The notes beneath the pieces are model-generated. The model did not search any database. It saw only the letters and a list, made by a program, of their open reading frames with translations, and was not told the origin of the DNA. The translations under genes and the position numbers were made by a program. A stretch of 64,000 nucleotides of DNA from an uncultured Bacteroidales bacterium. GTDB lineage: Bacteria > Bacteroidota > Bacteroidia > Bacteroidales > Salinivirgaceae. Positions 52,707-61,936 of the stretch are shown here, piece by piece. Numbering within the stretch: position 1 is the stretch's first letter; every line of letters begins with the position of its first letter. Location of the stretch: contig CALJOM010000002.1 of the NCBI GenBank assembly GCA_937981765.1, positions 62,001 to 126,000 on the forward strand, written 5' to 3'.

Positions 52707-53033
52707 TTAGTCTTCAATTTTTTCTGCTTTGCGAAAATAGAGTTTATCGTCTTCTAGTTCCTTAATTGCGATGGCAGTGGGTTTAGGTAATCGTTCGTAA
52801 AATTTTGAAATTTCAATTTGTTCCCGATTTTCAAAAATTTCCTCCAGATTGTCTTGTTGGTTGCCGAATTGTTCCAGGGTGCGATTTAGCTCTTCCTTTA
52901 TTTCAATGGCAATTTGGTCGGCTCTTTTTGCTAGAATGTTAATAGCTACGTACACATTCCCGCATTTCTCTTCAAAAAGGTCCAGATCTCGTGTTTGAGT
53001 GTTGCTTGCCGCGGTTACTTTTTTGAAATCCAT
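52707..53033 (-). CDS. rpoZ: RNA polymerase omega subunit (Bacteroidota type)
   Basis: This 108-residue protein is the Bacteroidota form of the omega/Rpb6 subunit, which helps assemble RNA polymerase. The conserved fold residues are in the stretch NVYVAINILAKRADQIA and the acidic C-terminus ends with FRKAEKIED. It sits between bamD and coaBC, the same order as in many Bacteroidota genomes, and is 15 bases after the bamD stop codon. Confidence 0.88.
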   Translation of the reverse strand: MDFKKVTAASNTQTRDLDLFEEKCGNVYVAINILAKRADQIAIEIKEELNRTLEQFGNQQDNLEEIFENREQIEISKFYERLPKPTAIAIKELEDDKLYFRKAEKIED

Positions 53034-53048
53034 AATTGTATGTTTAGG

Positions 53049-53861
53049 TTAATTGATTTTTTCGCGTTTGATAATTTTTACACTGTTGGTGTAGATGCGT
53101 TCGGCTTCTTTGGCGTGTTTACTTGTTGGATACTCATCAATGAAGGCGTAGTATTCATTGATTGTTTCCTGAAAACGCTCCATGCGTATTTCTTCAATGC
53201 TGTTTTGTGCTAAAAGATAACTCGAACGTAAAATTAAGTAAAGTATTTCTTCACGAAATTCCGTTTCCGGATAATCTTTAAGAACGTTTTTGAGGGCAAT
53301 AACTGCCGCACGATAGTTCATGAGTTGGTAATAGAGGCGAGCATCATAAAATGCTTTTTTCTCGAGCCGTTTTTGCAGATTTTTTTTCAGTCCCACAGCT
53401 TGCTCCAATTTTGCAGAAGTAGGGTAACGGTTTATGAAAAAATCGAAAGCTTCTATGGCTTTGAGTGTGTTTGTTTGATCGAGATTGTAACGGGGTGATT
53501 CTTGGTAAAGGCAGTAGGCTACCATAAAGTCGGCTTCCTCGGCAAGCGAATCATTGGGCCAGGTTCGGGCATAGGTGCGGTAATAGTGCATTGCCGTGAG
53601 AAGTTCGCCTAGATTGTATTGACACGTGGCATACATGTAGGTCATTTCTTTTGCCTTTTCTGTACCGCGGAAAATTGGTAAAAGGTCGCTTAGAAGAGCT
53701 TCGGCACGATACCAATCTTGTTTTTCATAGTATGTTTTTGCCATTTCGAATTTCCAGTGGTAATCTTTTGATTTTAAAGCCTTCTGAAAATCGGAACAGC
53801 TTGATATTACAAGGCTTGCAACTAAAATTGTAAGTGTGCTGTAAAGTGTTGTCTGTTTCAT
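53049..53861 (-). CDS. bamD: Outer membrane assembly lipoprotein BamD
   Basis: This 270-residue lipoprotein has a signal peptide with lipobox LVISSC (Cys22), followed by TPR-like repeats characteristic of BamD, for example YMYATCQYNLGELLTAMHYY and FDFFINRYPTSAKLEQAV. It belongs to the BAM machine that inserts beta-barrel proteins in the outer membrane. It is the first gene of the bamD-rpoZ-coaBC-DUF4835-recN-fabI unit and has a promoter box at 53909-53916. Confidence 0.88.
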   Translation of the reverse strand: MKQTTLYSTLTILVASLVISSCSDFQKALKSKDYHWKFEMAKTYYEKQDWYRAEALLSDLLPIFRGTEKAKEMTYMYATCQYNLGELLTAMHYYRTYARTWPNDSLAEEADFMVAYCLYQESPRYNLDQTNTLKAIEAFDFFINRYPTSAKLEQAVGLKKNLQKRLEKKAFYDARLYYQLMNYRAAVIALKNVLKDYPETEFREEILYLILRSSYLLAQNSIEEIRMERFQETINEYYAFIDEYPTSKHAKEAERIYTNSVKIIKREKIN

Positions 53862-53908
53862 TCAGAATCAATAAAGGTTAAAAACGAGTTATTTAGTTTT
53901 TTAGCTGG

Positions 53909-53916
53909 CAAAAATA
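53909..53916 (-). promoter_or_regulatory. -7 promoter box for the bamD operon
   Basis: The minus strand reads TATTTTTG, a full -7 consensus match, 48 bases upstream of ATG 53861. Confidence 0.55.
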
Positions 53917-54140
53917 ACGATTTTTTTTCAAACCTAGTATATAAAATTTTCCCACCGTTGGAAATTTGTTTTCTATTGTATTTTGATTTTCTAGCGAAAA
54001 GGTTAGCCTGGATTGGGTAAAAATCACTACGTTATTCTGTCTGCCTGACGAGAAGTCGACCTCTTGAAATAGTTTTTCAATAAATTGAAAATCAGAAATA
54101 TGCATTATTGTTTGTCTATAAAATGACGGTTGGTCGATGC

Positions 54141-54148
54141 TATTTTTG
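54141..54148 (+). promoter_or_regulatory. Candidate -7 box for the thiolase operon
   Basis: TATTTTTG on the plus strand is the only full -7 consensus in the gap before ATG 54257. It implies a leader of about 100 bases, and no good -33 element is spaced from it. Confidence 0.35.
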
Positions 54149-54256
54149 TTGTTTACAGCTGGCAAACGGCCCTTTGTTCGTGTTAATTCGCAAAGAGAAC
54201 AAGCACACTCTAGGAATTGAGTTTCAACTTTATCAATATATAAAACCACGGGAACG

Positions 54257-55441
54257 ATGAAAAAAGAAGTTTTTATTGTCTCGGCCGCACGCACTGCGAT
54301 CGGGAATTTTAACGGCAGTTTAGCCGGTTTTAGTGCTGTTGATCTTGGTGTAATAGCAGCTCGTGAGGCGATTAAGCGCGCTAAGATTAATTCAGCGGAA
54401 ATTAACGATGTTATTGTGGGCAATATTTTATCGGCGGGTTTAGGACAAAATGTTGCCCGTCAGGTTGCGGTAAAATCCGGAATTCCTGAAACCACTACTG
54501 CGATGACAATCAATCATCTATGTGGGTCGGGGCTAAGGGCTGTTTCTATGGCTGCACAGTTTATTCAATTAGGCGATGCTGATATTATTCTTGCCGGGGG
54601 AACGGAGAGCATGACCAATGCTCCTTATCTTCTGGATAAGGCTCGTTTAGGGTATCGAATGGGGCATAGCCAAATTATTGACAGTATGCTTCATGATGGT
54701 TTGACCGATGCTTTTAATCAATACCACATGGGTATAACAGCGGAGAATATTGCTGAACATTGGAATATAAGCCGGCCTGAACAGGATGAGTTTGCCTTGA
54801 GTAGTCAGCATAGAGCTGAGGCATCCATAAAAAGTGGCCGATTCAACGACGAAATTGTTCCGGTTGAAATTCCTCAGAAAAAAGGCGACCCCATTTTGTT
54901 TGCTACCGATGAGTTTGTGCGATTTGGATTAACCATGGAGCAACTTGAAAAGCTCAAGCCCGCCTTTAAAAAAGATGGAACAGTAACAGCCGGTAATGCA
55001 TCGGGGATTAACGACGGGGCGGCCATGCTGCTGATTATGTCGGGTGAAAAAGTACGGGCATTGGGTGTAACGCCTTTGGTAAAGATTGTAGCGTATGGTA
55101 ATGCGGCATTAGATCCCAAAATTATGGGGTATGGTCCTGTGCCTGCAACAAGGATTGCTTTGCAAAAGGTTGGGATGCAGATAAGCGATATCGATCTGAT
55201 TGAGGCTAACGAGGCTTTTGCAGCACAGTCGATAGCGGTTATGCGAGACCTGAACCTAGACCCCCGAAAGGTTAACGTTAACGGTGGAGCCATTGCTTTG
55301 GGACATCCTATCGGAGCTTCGGGTGCCCGAATCCTGACCACTCTGATCTACGAAATGAAGCGACGTGGTGCCCAAACAGGCCTCGCAACACTTTGTATTG
55401 GGGGAGGACAAGGAACAGCTTTGATTGTTGAAAATGTTTAA
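54257..55441 (+). CDS. Acetyl-CoA C-acetyltransferase (thiolase)
   Basis: This 394-residue thiolase has the three active-site elements: the nucleophilic Cys89 in [12 protein letters not shown], the His of [18 protein letters not shown] near residue 350, and the Cys of [10 protein letters not shown] near residue 380. The length and motifs match short-chain AtoB/PhaA-type enzymes that condense two acetyl-CoA or cleave acetoacetyl-CoA. It starts the operon with the SDR, symporter, CoA transferase and two KAS III-like genes. Its stop codon lies 22 bases before the SDR start. Confidence 0.94.
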   Translation: MKKEVFIVSAARTAIGNFNGSLAGFSAVDLGVIAAREAIKRAKINSAEINDVIVGNILSAGLGQNVARQVAVKSGIPETTTAMTINHLCGSGLRAVSMAAQFIQLGDADIILAGGTESMTNAPYLLDKARLGYRMGHSQIIDSMLHDGLTDAFNQYHMGITAENIAEHWNISRPEQDEFALSSQHRAEASIKSGRFNDEIVPVEIPQKKGDPILFATDEFVRFGLTMEQLEKLKPAFKKDGTVTAGNASGINDGAAMLLIMSGEKVRALGVTPLVKIVAYGNAALDPKIMGYGPVPATRIALQKVGMQISDIDLIEANEAFAAQSIAVMRDLNLDPRKVNVNGGAIALGHPIGASGARILTTLIYEMKRRGAQTGLATLCIGGGQGTALIVENV

Positions 55442-55463
55442 ATCAATTCAATACAAAAACAGT

Positions 55464-56207
55464 ATGAAACGCTTAGAGAACAAAATTACAATCATTACCG
55501 GAGGAGCCGATGGAATTGGAAAGGCTGCCTCAATACGTTTTGCCCAAGAGGGGGCAAAAGTTGTGGTTTGGGACATGAACGTTGAGAAAGGGAACGCTAC
55601 GGTTTCTGAAATTGTTGCCAAGGGTGGAACAGCAATCTTTGCAAAGGTAAATGTGGCTAATTTCAACGAAGTTGAAACTGCTGCCAAAGAAGTTTTCGAA
55701 AAGTTTGGGCAAATTGATATTCTTATTAACAACGCAGGGATTACCCGTGATTCTACTTTGAAGAAAATGACCACTCAACAATGGCAAGAGGTGATTGACG
55801 TAAATCTTACCGGTGTGTTTAACTGTACTAAATGCGTTGCTTCATACATGATGGATCGGGGATATGGACGGATAATAAATACATCGTCGGTTGTAGCTTT
55901 ATACGGAAATTTTGGACAAACTAACTATGTTGCCACAAAGGCTGGGTTGATTGGTATGACGAAAACGCTTGCCAAGGAACTTGGCCGTAAAGGGATTACG
56001 GTTAATGCTCTTGCCCCCGGGTTTATAGCTACCGAAATGGTGAAAAAAATGCCGGAAGATGTGTTAAAGGCTATGGAACAGAAAGTGCCTGTAGGGCGCT
56101 TAGGTTTGCCGGAAGAAATCGCTTCTGCCTATCTTTTCCTTGCTTCTGATGAAGCAGCTTATATCAATGGAGCTGTGTTAAGTGTTGATGGCGGAATAAC
56201 CATCTGA
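55464..56207 (+). CDS. SDR-family acetoacetyl-CoA/3-oxoacyl reductase (FabG/PhaB-like)
   Basis: This 247-residue NAD(P)H-dependent reductase has the cofactor motif TGGADGIGKAA (about residues 12-22), the NNAG motif in ILINNAGITRD, the catalytic Ser in INTSSVVALYG and the YxxxK pair in NYVATKAG, and a C-terminal SVDGGITI. It starts at ATG 55464 (MKRLENKITI); an earlier in-frame ATG at 55425 overlaps the thiolase gene and is less likely. Being beside a thiolase and a CoA transferase suggests it interconverts acetoacetyl-CoA and 3-hydroxybutyryl-CoA rather than serving fatty acid synthesis. A hairpin terminator follows at 56218. Confidence 0.9.
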   Translation: MKRLENKITIITGGADGIGKAASIRFAQEGAKVVVWDMNVEKGNATVSEIVAKGGTAIFAKVNVANFNEVETAAKEVFEKFGQIDILINNAGITRDSTLKKMTTQQWQEVIDVNLTGVFNCTKCVASYMMDRGYGRIINTSSVVALYGNFGQTNYVATKAGLIGMTKTLAKELGRKGITVNALAPGFIATEMVKKMPEDVLKAMEQKVPVGRLGLPEEIASAYLFLASDEAAYINGAVLSVDGGITI

Positions 56208-56217
56208 TAAATCATTA

Positions 56218-56256
56218 CAACGCTTCGAAACGGTTATTTTCGGGGCGTTGTTTTTT
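56218..56256 (+). terminator. Hairpin with T-run between SDR and symporter genes
   Basis: CAACGC at 56218-56223 pairs with GCGTTG at 56245-56250; an inner CGAAA/TTTCG pairing extends the stem across a TT/GG mismatch. Six T residues follow. It may terminate or attenuate transcription ahead of the symporter gene. Confidence 0.75.
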
Positions 56257-56267
56257 ACTTAACTACT

Positions 56268-57827
56268 ATGGCAACTCAGGAACAAGTTTTAGGGACGTGG
56301 ATATTGGTGGCTTTTTATACTGCCGTTGTGCTGTTCTTTGTAATACGTGGGGCGTTAAAAACAAAAAGCCTTAGCGATTACGCTTTGGGAACCGTAAATT
56401 TTTCGCCCTACTTTGTTGGTCTTTCCTTGGCAGCCGCTATGACGAGCGCGGCTACCTTTGTTATTAATCCCGGACTTATTGCTAAATTTGGAATTAGCGG
56501 GGTTTTGTCTTTTGGTATATTCTTCCCGCTGGCGTCGGTAATATCGCTGGCTGTTCTGACCAAAAGTTTCAGAAAATATGGGCAATCCGTTAGTGCGGTT
56601 TCTTTAGCAAGTTGGATTGGAAATCGATTTGGAAATATGACCTATGCTTTTTTCATAGCATTTTTATCGGTTTTACTTCTAACATTTATTGTACTTATTC
56701 TTGTTGCCTTGGTAAAAGTTTTTTCTAACGCCTTAAATGTCAATGAGATAACAACCTTGGCGGCAGTAGTATTATTTGTCTTTGGGTACATGATGTTCGG
56801 TGGAGCTAACAGTATGGTTTACACCAATACCATTCAGGCTTTTATTATGATTCTTGTTGCAGTAATCTTAATTTCCTCCGGCTTATTCAATTTCAAAGGA
56901 GGAATTAGCGATTTTTTTGCCCGACTAAGCGCTATAGATCCAAATCTGGTAAAACCAACCAATCCCGGAAGTCCATTGTTTCGTGACTATTTTGAGATTG
57001 TGTTTGCCCAAATAGTGATAGGTGTTGCTGTGGTTTGTCAGCCTCATATTATTACCAAGTCTTTATTGTTGAAAAAAGAAAGTGATGTTAACAAATTTTT
57101 GATTTCGGCAATCGCAATTCAATTGTTGTTTTTCTCTGTGGTTGTTTCCGGTCTATATGCCCGAATGGAATTTCCAGATTTGACTGTTAACGGGAAGGTG
57201 CTTGGCAACGACGATATCATTCCAACCTACGTTATAAAGATTTTTTCCAATGGTATTGCGGCTACCCTGGTTGGGTTACTAGTAATTTTGGGCCTGATTT
57301 CAGCTGGAATGTCAACCCTTGAGGGGTTGATACAGTCCCTTAGCAGCAGTATTAACAACGATATTGTTAAACCCTTGGTAGGAAGCAAAATGGGTTTTAC
57401 CGACAAACAATATCTGATGGTTAATCGACTGATTATTGGGATAATGGCGATTGTAGTGTTCTTTATGGCTCGTCAGCAACTTCTTTACCCGAAGCTAAGT
57501 GTTGCCATTTTAGCTCAAAACGGTGTATATGCCTATTTTGCCATCATATTTATACCAATTCTGTTGGGGGTGTTTTTTAAGAATATTCCAGCCTGGATTC
57601 CCTTTATTGCCTCGGTTTTAGCTGCTCTGACACATTTTTCTGTTTACTATCTTTTGCCTTATTTGCACAGAAATTATAGTGTAGATTTAGGTTGGTTCAA
57701 TACCTATCTTCAGGGCGATGTGCGTAATCCAGCCATAGCTGCTTCAACTTCAATTATGATGGCATTTTTAGCAACCACGGTAGCATTGATATACAACAAA
57801 ACAATTTCACCGAAATTCAGTAAATAA
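56268..57827 (+). CDS. Sodium/solute symporter (SSS family)
   Basis: This 519-residue inner-membrane protein has about thirteen transmembrane helices and the SSS-family layout. Visible segments are SLSDYALGTVNFSPYFVGLSLAAAMTSAATF, given here as SLSDYALG and AAAMTSAATF, and the sodium-site GLISAGMSTLEGLIQSLSSSI region as GLISAGMSTLEG. It should import an organic solute with Na+, probably a carboxylate given the CoA-activating and thiolase genes around it. It begins 12 bases after the hairpin and is followed three bases later by the CoA transferase, so it is co-transcribed with the rest of the cluster. Confidence 0.87.
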   Translation: MATQEQVLGTWILVAFYTAVVLFFVIRGALKTKSLSDYALGTVNFSPYFVGLSLAAAMTSAATFVINPGLIAKFGISGVLSFGIFFPLASVISLAVLTKSFRKYGQSVSAVSLASWIGNRFGNMTYAFFIAFLSVLLLTFIVLILVALVKVFSNALNVNEITTLAAVVLFVFGYMMFGGANSMVYTNTIQAFIMILVAVILISSGLFNFKGGISDFFARLSAIDPNLVKPTNPGSPLFRDYFEIVFAQIVIGVAVVCQPHIITKSLLLKKESDVNKFLISAIAIQLLFFSVVVSGLYARMEFPDLTVNGKVLGNDDIIPTYVIKIFSNGIAATLVGLLVILGLISAGMSTLEGLIQSLSSSINNDIVKPLVGSKMGFTDKQYLMVNRLIIGIMAIVVFFMARQQLLYPKLSVAILAQNGVYAYFAIIFIPILLGVFFKNIPAWIPFIASVLAALTHFSVYYLLPYLHRNYSVDLGWFNTYLQGDVRNPAIAASTSIMMAFLATTVALIYNKTISPKFSK

Positions 57828-57830
57828 GCT

Positions 57831-59141
57831 ATGAAATCTTTTATTAACGAATACAGAAGTAAACTTATCACCACCGAACAAGTGTCCGACTTGATTGTGA
57901 GCCATAGTGATATCATTGTTGCTCAGTGTGCCTCTGAACCACAAGGGTGCATGAGTAAGTTTCATCTTGCTAAAGATAGAGTTCAGAATGTTAAGGTTTT
58001 TTCGGTGTTAACGCTGAAGCCTTATGATTTTTATATAAAATCCGAAATGAAGGGGCATTTTGAACTGTGCAGCTGGTTTCATGCTCCGGGGTCACGACAG
58101 GCAATTAAGGAGGGAACAGGCACAGTAACCTACGTTCCTAACATGCTTCATAGGGCAGCAACCGACAGACTGAAAGTTCGTAAACCTCACATGTTTGTAG
58201 GGACATGCACCCCTCCCGACGATAAAGGTTTTGTTTCGCTGTCGCTGGGGGTTACGTATGAAAAAGACATTTTGGAGGCCGCTGAAATTGTTGTTTTGGA
58301 GGTAAACGACCAGTTGCCCCGTACATTTGGCGACACACAAGTGCATATTTCCGACGTGGACTATTTTGTTGAATATTCACAATTGCCTCCAACCTTACCA
58401 TCGCCTCAACCCGATGAAGACGCAATGCGGATCGGCGAACATATAGCCTCCCTGGTTGAAGATGGATCTACCATACAGCTAGGGATTGGTGAAATTCCCA
58501 ATGCAGCTGCGTTATCGTTACGTCATAAAAAAGATTTGGGGGTTCATACCGAAATGTTTGTTGATTCCATGATGGAACTTTATGAATTGGGAATTATTAC
58601 CAACAAAAAGAAATCGATTCATCAGGGGAAATTTATCTGCACGTTTGCCATGGGATCAGAAAAACTATATCGTTGGCTCGATAACAATCCTGCGGTTGAA
58701 TTTCTACGGGGTAAATATGTTAACGATCCCTGTGTAATCCGACGCAACAGTAAAATGGTTTCTATAAATACCTGTCTGATGATTGATTTCACGGGTCAGG
58801 TTGCCAGTGAGTCCATTGGTATAAACCAATATTCAGGAACAGGGGGACAAACCGATACTGCCCAAGGAGCTATAGAAGGATTCGACGGTCTGGGTAAATC
58901 TGTAATTGCCTGTCGGTCAACTGCTCAAAACAGGAAAATCTCTACCATTGTACCGGTACTTCCGGAAGGAACAGCAGTTACTCTCCACCGAAGCCATACC
59001 GATTATGTAGTAACAGAGTGGGGTTGGGTACGGCTTACAGGGCTAACGGTAAAAGAGCGTACTAAAGCTCTTATTTCTATCGCACACCCAAATTTTAGGA
59101 GTGAGTTAACTGAAAAAGCCAAACAAATGGGATACTTGTAA
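57831..59141 (+). CDS. Acetyl-CoA hydrolase/CoA-transferase family enzyme
   Basis: This 436-residue protein belongs to the 4-hydroxybutyrate/butyryl-CoA:acetate-type CoA transferases. Family motifs are the GIGEIPNAA loop (about residue 220), the HTEMFVDSMMEL stretch with the likely catalytic Glu, GQVASESIG, YSGTGGQTD and the C-terminal WGWVRLTGLTVKERTKALI. It moves CoA between acetyl-CoA and another short carboxylate, activating an imported acid such as a hydroxy- or keto-acid or releasing a fermentation product. The specific acid is not decided by sequence. It lies between the symporter and the KAS III-like pair. Confidence 0.92.
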   Translation: MKSFINEYRSKLITTEQVSDLIVSHSDIIVAQCASEPQGCMSKFHLAKDRVQNVKVFSVLTLKPYDFYIKSEMKGHFELCSWFHAPGSRQAIKEGTGTVTYVPNMLHRAATDRLKVRKPHMFVGTCTPPDDKGFVSLSLGVTYEKDILEAAEIVVLEVNDQLPRTFGDTQVHISDVDYFVEYSQLPPTLPSPQPDEDAMRIGEHIASLVEDGSTIQLGIGEIPNAAALSLRHKKDLGVHTEMFVDSMMELYELGIITNKKKSIHQGKFICTFAMGSEKLYRWLDNNPAVEFLRGKYVNDPCVIRRNSKMVSINTCLMIDFTGQVASESIGINQYSGTGGQTDTAQGAIEGFDGLGKSVIACRSTAQNRKISTIVPVLPEGTAVTLHRSHTDYVVTEWGWVRLTGLTVKERTKALISIAHPNFRSELTEKAKQMGYL

Positions 59142-59151
59142 TAGAACGACT

Positions 59152-60153
59152 ATGAATGTGCGAATCAAAGGGATGGGAATTTATGCTCCCGGTAGTTCCA
59201 TAACCAATCAAGAACTTAAACATAAGACCAAGCTCGATTTTGATGAACAAAAACTCGAAGAAAAAATCGGTATTTATTCACGACACATTGCACATCTGTC
59301 CGGCATAAACGAAACCACTGCCGATTTTGCTACTAAAGCCGCTCATACAGCCATTACCGATGCAGATATCGACCCCAACGATATTGGCCTATTCATTGTT
59401 GGAACCGATACTCCCGAATATATATCTCCAAGCACTGCCATTTTGATACAGGGGCGGATTCAAGGAGCAGAACGTTGGAGTGCCGCTTTCGACATCAATT
59501 CCTCCTGCGCTGGATTTACAATTGCTTTTGATACGGCAGTTAAAATTCTTTCGGCATCTTCGTATCAATATGCAGTTGTGGTAGGTGTTTACAATATGCC
59601 GGCCTTTCTTCGCCCCGACGACGCATTTGGCTATTCAATCTTTGCCGATGGAGCGGGAGCCTTTGTTTTAGAAAAAACTACCAACAACAGCTCCTGCTAT
59701 ATTTCAGGGCTTCAATTGGTGGATGGAACCCAGTGGGATTTTATCGGGATATACTCCGGAGGTAGTCGAAATCCAATTACAAACGATCGACTAAGCAAAG
59801 GAAACTATGGTTTGGAGAACCTAAAACCACTCCCCGGCGATCGGAATGTACGGCTTTGGCCTATGGTCTTAGACAAAATGCTTTCGGAGGAAAATCTCAC
59901 CCCGGAAAACATTGACCACTTTATCTTTACGCAAATCAATAAATCGGTTATTGTTAAGGTTATGAATGTTATTAACCAGCCAATGGAAAAAACCACCTGC
60001 ATTATGGACCGATATGGTTACACTGGCTCCGGATGTGTACCCATGGCCTTTTATCATGCCGTAAAAGAGGGGCGGGTGAAGCGTGGTGATAAGGTGGCGT
60101 TTGTAGCTTCAGGAGCCGGATTATCGGTTGGAGCGAATTTGTTTGTGTATTAA
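59152..60153 (+). CDS. KAS III-like protein A (Cys kept, His/Asn lost)
   Basis: This 333-residue protein has the FabH/KAS III fold. The nucleophile is Cys119 in NSSCAGF. At the positions of the decarboxylation residues it has Thr260 (FTQINKS, where FabH has HQAN) and Tyr290 (DRYGYTGSG, where FabH has GNTSA). The conserved C-terminal GAGLSVGANLFVY pattern is kept. The protein can still form an acyl-thioester but should not decarboxylate malonyl-ACP, so it is unlikely to be a standard fatty acid initiation enzyme. It is followed by a related gene, and the two could form a heterodimer, as PqsB and PqsC do. Confidence 0.88.
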   Translation: MNVRIKGMGIYAPGSSITNQELKHKTKLDFDEQKLEEKIGIYSRHIAHLSGINETTADFATKAAHTAITDADIDPNDIGLFIVGTDTPEYISPSTAILIQGRIQGAERWSAAFDINSSCAGFTIAFDTAVKILSASSYQYAVVVGVYNMPAFLRPDDAFGYSIFADGAGAFVLEKTTNNSSCYISGLQLVDGTQWDFIGIYSGGSRNPITNDRLSKGNYGLENLKPLPGDRNVRLWPMVLDKMLSEENLTPENIDHFIFTQINKSVIVKVMNVINQPMEKTTCIMDRYGYTGSGCVPMAFYHAVKEGRVKRGDKVAFVASGAGLSVGANLFVY

Positions 60154-60167
60154 AACAAGAATGAAAT

Positions 60168-61187
60168 ATGAAACAAACTGTTGGAATAGTTGGTATAGGA
60201 ATCTATATACCTTCGGGGCGAATGTCGGCAGCTCAGATTTCAGAGGCTACTCAAGGGAAATGGAGTGAATCAGCAATAATTGAAAAATTGGGAATTCGTC
60301 AAATTGTTGTTCCTGGGAAAGACGACGGAACACAGGAGATGGGAGTACGTGCAGCACTCGATGCCTTAAAAAATACAGGCACCGACCCTAAATCGATCGA
60401 CCTCATTCTTTGTGTGGGAGAGGAGTGGAAAGAGTATCCTTTGACCACCTCGGGCATATATATCCAAGAGAAGATTGGTGCTGCCAACGCCTGGGCAATC
60501 GACGTTCAGCAACGTTGCGGGACTACGGTAGCTGCTATGAAGATTGCCAAAGACATGATGCTGGCTGATAATGAACTCAAGACAGTGATGATTGTGGGCG
60601 GCTATCGTAACGGCGATTTTATCGATTTTACCGATTCGGCCGTTTCATTTATGTTTAATCTTTCTGCTGGTGCCGGCGCTTTGATTATGAAGAAGAATTT
60701 TGGAAAAAACCATTTACTTGGCACCCATATTATTACCGATGGTTCTTTAGCCCGCGACGTTGGAGTAGAATTTGGTGGAACAGCCAACCCCATAACTTAT
60801 GAAAACCTTTCTAAAGCCTATAAATCATTACGCGTTTTCGATGAAACCCACATGAAAGAACGGCTCAATGAAGTATCCATGAAAAACTGGATGAATTGTA
60901 TCGATAGGGCTTTCGAAAAATCAGGAATCGAAAAATCAAGGCTTGGTTATCTTGCATGCCTGCATTTCAAACGCTCTATGTTTACTGCCATGGTAAGTGA
61001 ACTTGGCTTAACCATCGAACAAACAACCTACCTAGAAGATTATGGACATATTGGGCAAATCGATCAGATTTTATCGCTGCATCTTGGATTGCAATCGGGT
61101 AAAATAAAGGATGGAACCATTGTATCCATGATTGCCGCGGGAATAGGTTATGCCTGGGGAGCCAATGTCATCCAATGGGGAAGTTAG
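60168..61187 (+). CDS. KAS III-like protein B (altered active site)
   Basis: This 339-residue FabH/thiolase-fold protein is only distantly similar to its upstream neighbour. The nucleophile is Cys117 in VQQRCGTTVAAM. His266 in ACLHFKRSM occupies the usual histidine position, but the asparagine position is His294 in DYGHIGQID. The C-terminal GIGYAWGANVIQWG matches the FabH ending pattern. It is therefore likely to be a divergent acyl-CoA condensing or acyl-transfer enzyme, perhaps paired with protein A. It ends the tight gene cluster; a 175-base gap follows before the lipoprotein gene. Confidence 0.86.
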   Translation: MKQTVGIVGIGIYIPSGRMSAAQISEATQGKWSESAIIEKLGIRQIVVPGKDDGTQEMGVRAALDALKNTGTDPKSIDLILCVGEEWKEYPLTTSGIYIQEKIGAANAWAIDVQQRCGTTVAAMKIAKDMMLADNELKTVMIVGGYRNGDFIDFTDSAVSFMFNLSAGAGALIMKKNFGKNHLLGTHIITDGSLARDVGVEFGGTANPITYENLSKAYKSLRVFDETHMKERLNEVSMKNWMNCIDRAFEKSGIEKSRLGYLACLHFKRSMFTAMVSELGLTIEQTTYLEDYGHIGQIDQILSLHLGLQSGKIKDGTIVSMIAAGIGYAWGANVIQWGS

Positions 61188-61362
61188 TCAAATCATGTTT
61201 TAATGGAGGTAAAAATCATAAAATGAGCATTATAGAAGGGATTGATTATGCTAAACACCTTTAAGTCGACGGCAGAAATATTCTTTTGAAATATTACTTC
61301 GAAGAGCTTAGTGGTATCTTTACCTAAACTTAACAAAGTATTAACGTCTAAATTTTACAACC

Positions 61363-61869
61363 ATGAAAAAAGTTTTTGCCTTATCATTAGTACTCGCTGT
61401 TGCATTTCTGAGCTGTAAAAAAAGTTCTGACGACGACAACAACGATCCACAAAAAATTGGTATTGTGGGCGAATGGTATTCCTCTGGTCAAAATGTTGCT
61501 GTTTTATTGAGAACCTATTTCCAGGTTGATTCTATCTATGCAAAATTTGAATCGAATAATACCTACTTTGTTGAATCGTTCAGCAATGGAGCTAAAACAA
61601 CCTACACCGGAACTTATGTTCAAGCTAAATCTGGAGTTGGCAATATTTGGATTATTACGTTAAGCCAATCAACTCCAACAGCGGTAACGAGCGTGGGAAT
61701 TTTTGAGATCTCCACCGAAACAAATCCATACACTATGCGTTACGAGGTTGCTCAAACCGAACCCAACATTGGCGCAACTCCACCAACTGCTCAGGCCGGA
61801 TTTGGAAGTACTAACAATGGTGCTTTGCAAACCTGGAACATTCAAACATTTATTAAAATTAACCGATAA
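61363..61869 (+). CDS. Surface-type lipoprotein of unknown function
   Basis: This 168-residue lipoprotein has a short signal peptide with lipobox AFLSC (Cys18), followed by KKSSDDDNND. The acidic run just after the cysteine looks like the lipoprotein export signal that directs Bacteroidota lipoproteins to the cell surface. The rest is a small beta-rich domain (GEWYSSGQNVAVLL, TYFVESFSNGAKTTYTGTY) of the type seen in lipocalin-like Bacteroidota lipoproteins. A TATCTTTA box at 61315-61322 is a possible promoter. A strong terminator follows, so it is probably transcribed alone. Confidence 0.72.
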   Translation: MKKVFALSLVLAVAFLSCKKSSDDDNNDPQKIGIVGEWYSSGQNVAVLLRTYFQVDSIYAKFESNNTYFVESFSNGAKTTYTGTYVQAKSGVGNIWIITLSQSTPTAVTSVGIFEISTETNPYTMRYEVAQTEPNIGATPPTAQAGFGSTNNGALQTWNIQTFIKINR

Positions 61870-61886
61870 TTGGAAGTAAATTATAG

Positions 61887-61919
61887 GTCAGAGCCATTCA
61901 ACGTGGTTCTGACTTTTTT
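61887..61919 (+). terminator. Intrinsic terminator after the lipoprotein gene
   Basis: A ten-base stem with one G-T pair (61887-61896 with 61904-61913) and a seven-base loop is followed by six T residues, 17 bases after the stop codon. Confidence 0.88.
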
Positions 61920-61936
61920 ATAAAAAAACTGAACCC

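Larger units (their letters stand above)
53862..54256. other. Intergenic region between bamD and the thiolase gene
   Basis: This 395-base gap separates divergent genes. It holds the bamD -7 box (53909-53916) and a candidate thiolase -7 box (54141-54148). An open frame on the minus strand crosses most of it, but its N-terminal half is the antisense of the thiolase gene and it covers the bamD promoter, so it is not taken as a gene. No RNA gene or attachment site was recognised. Confidence 0.5.

Noticed and set aside
53893-54423. A 176-codon minus-strand frame across the bamD-thiolase gap
   Set aside because: Its first third is the antisense of the thiolase gene, it covers the bamD promoter box, and the product has no recognisable motif.
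54874-55341. A 155-codon frame antisense to the thiolase gene
   Set aside because: It is wholly inside a well-supported thiolase gene and its serine/proline-rich product looks like a codon-bias shadow.
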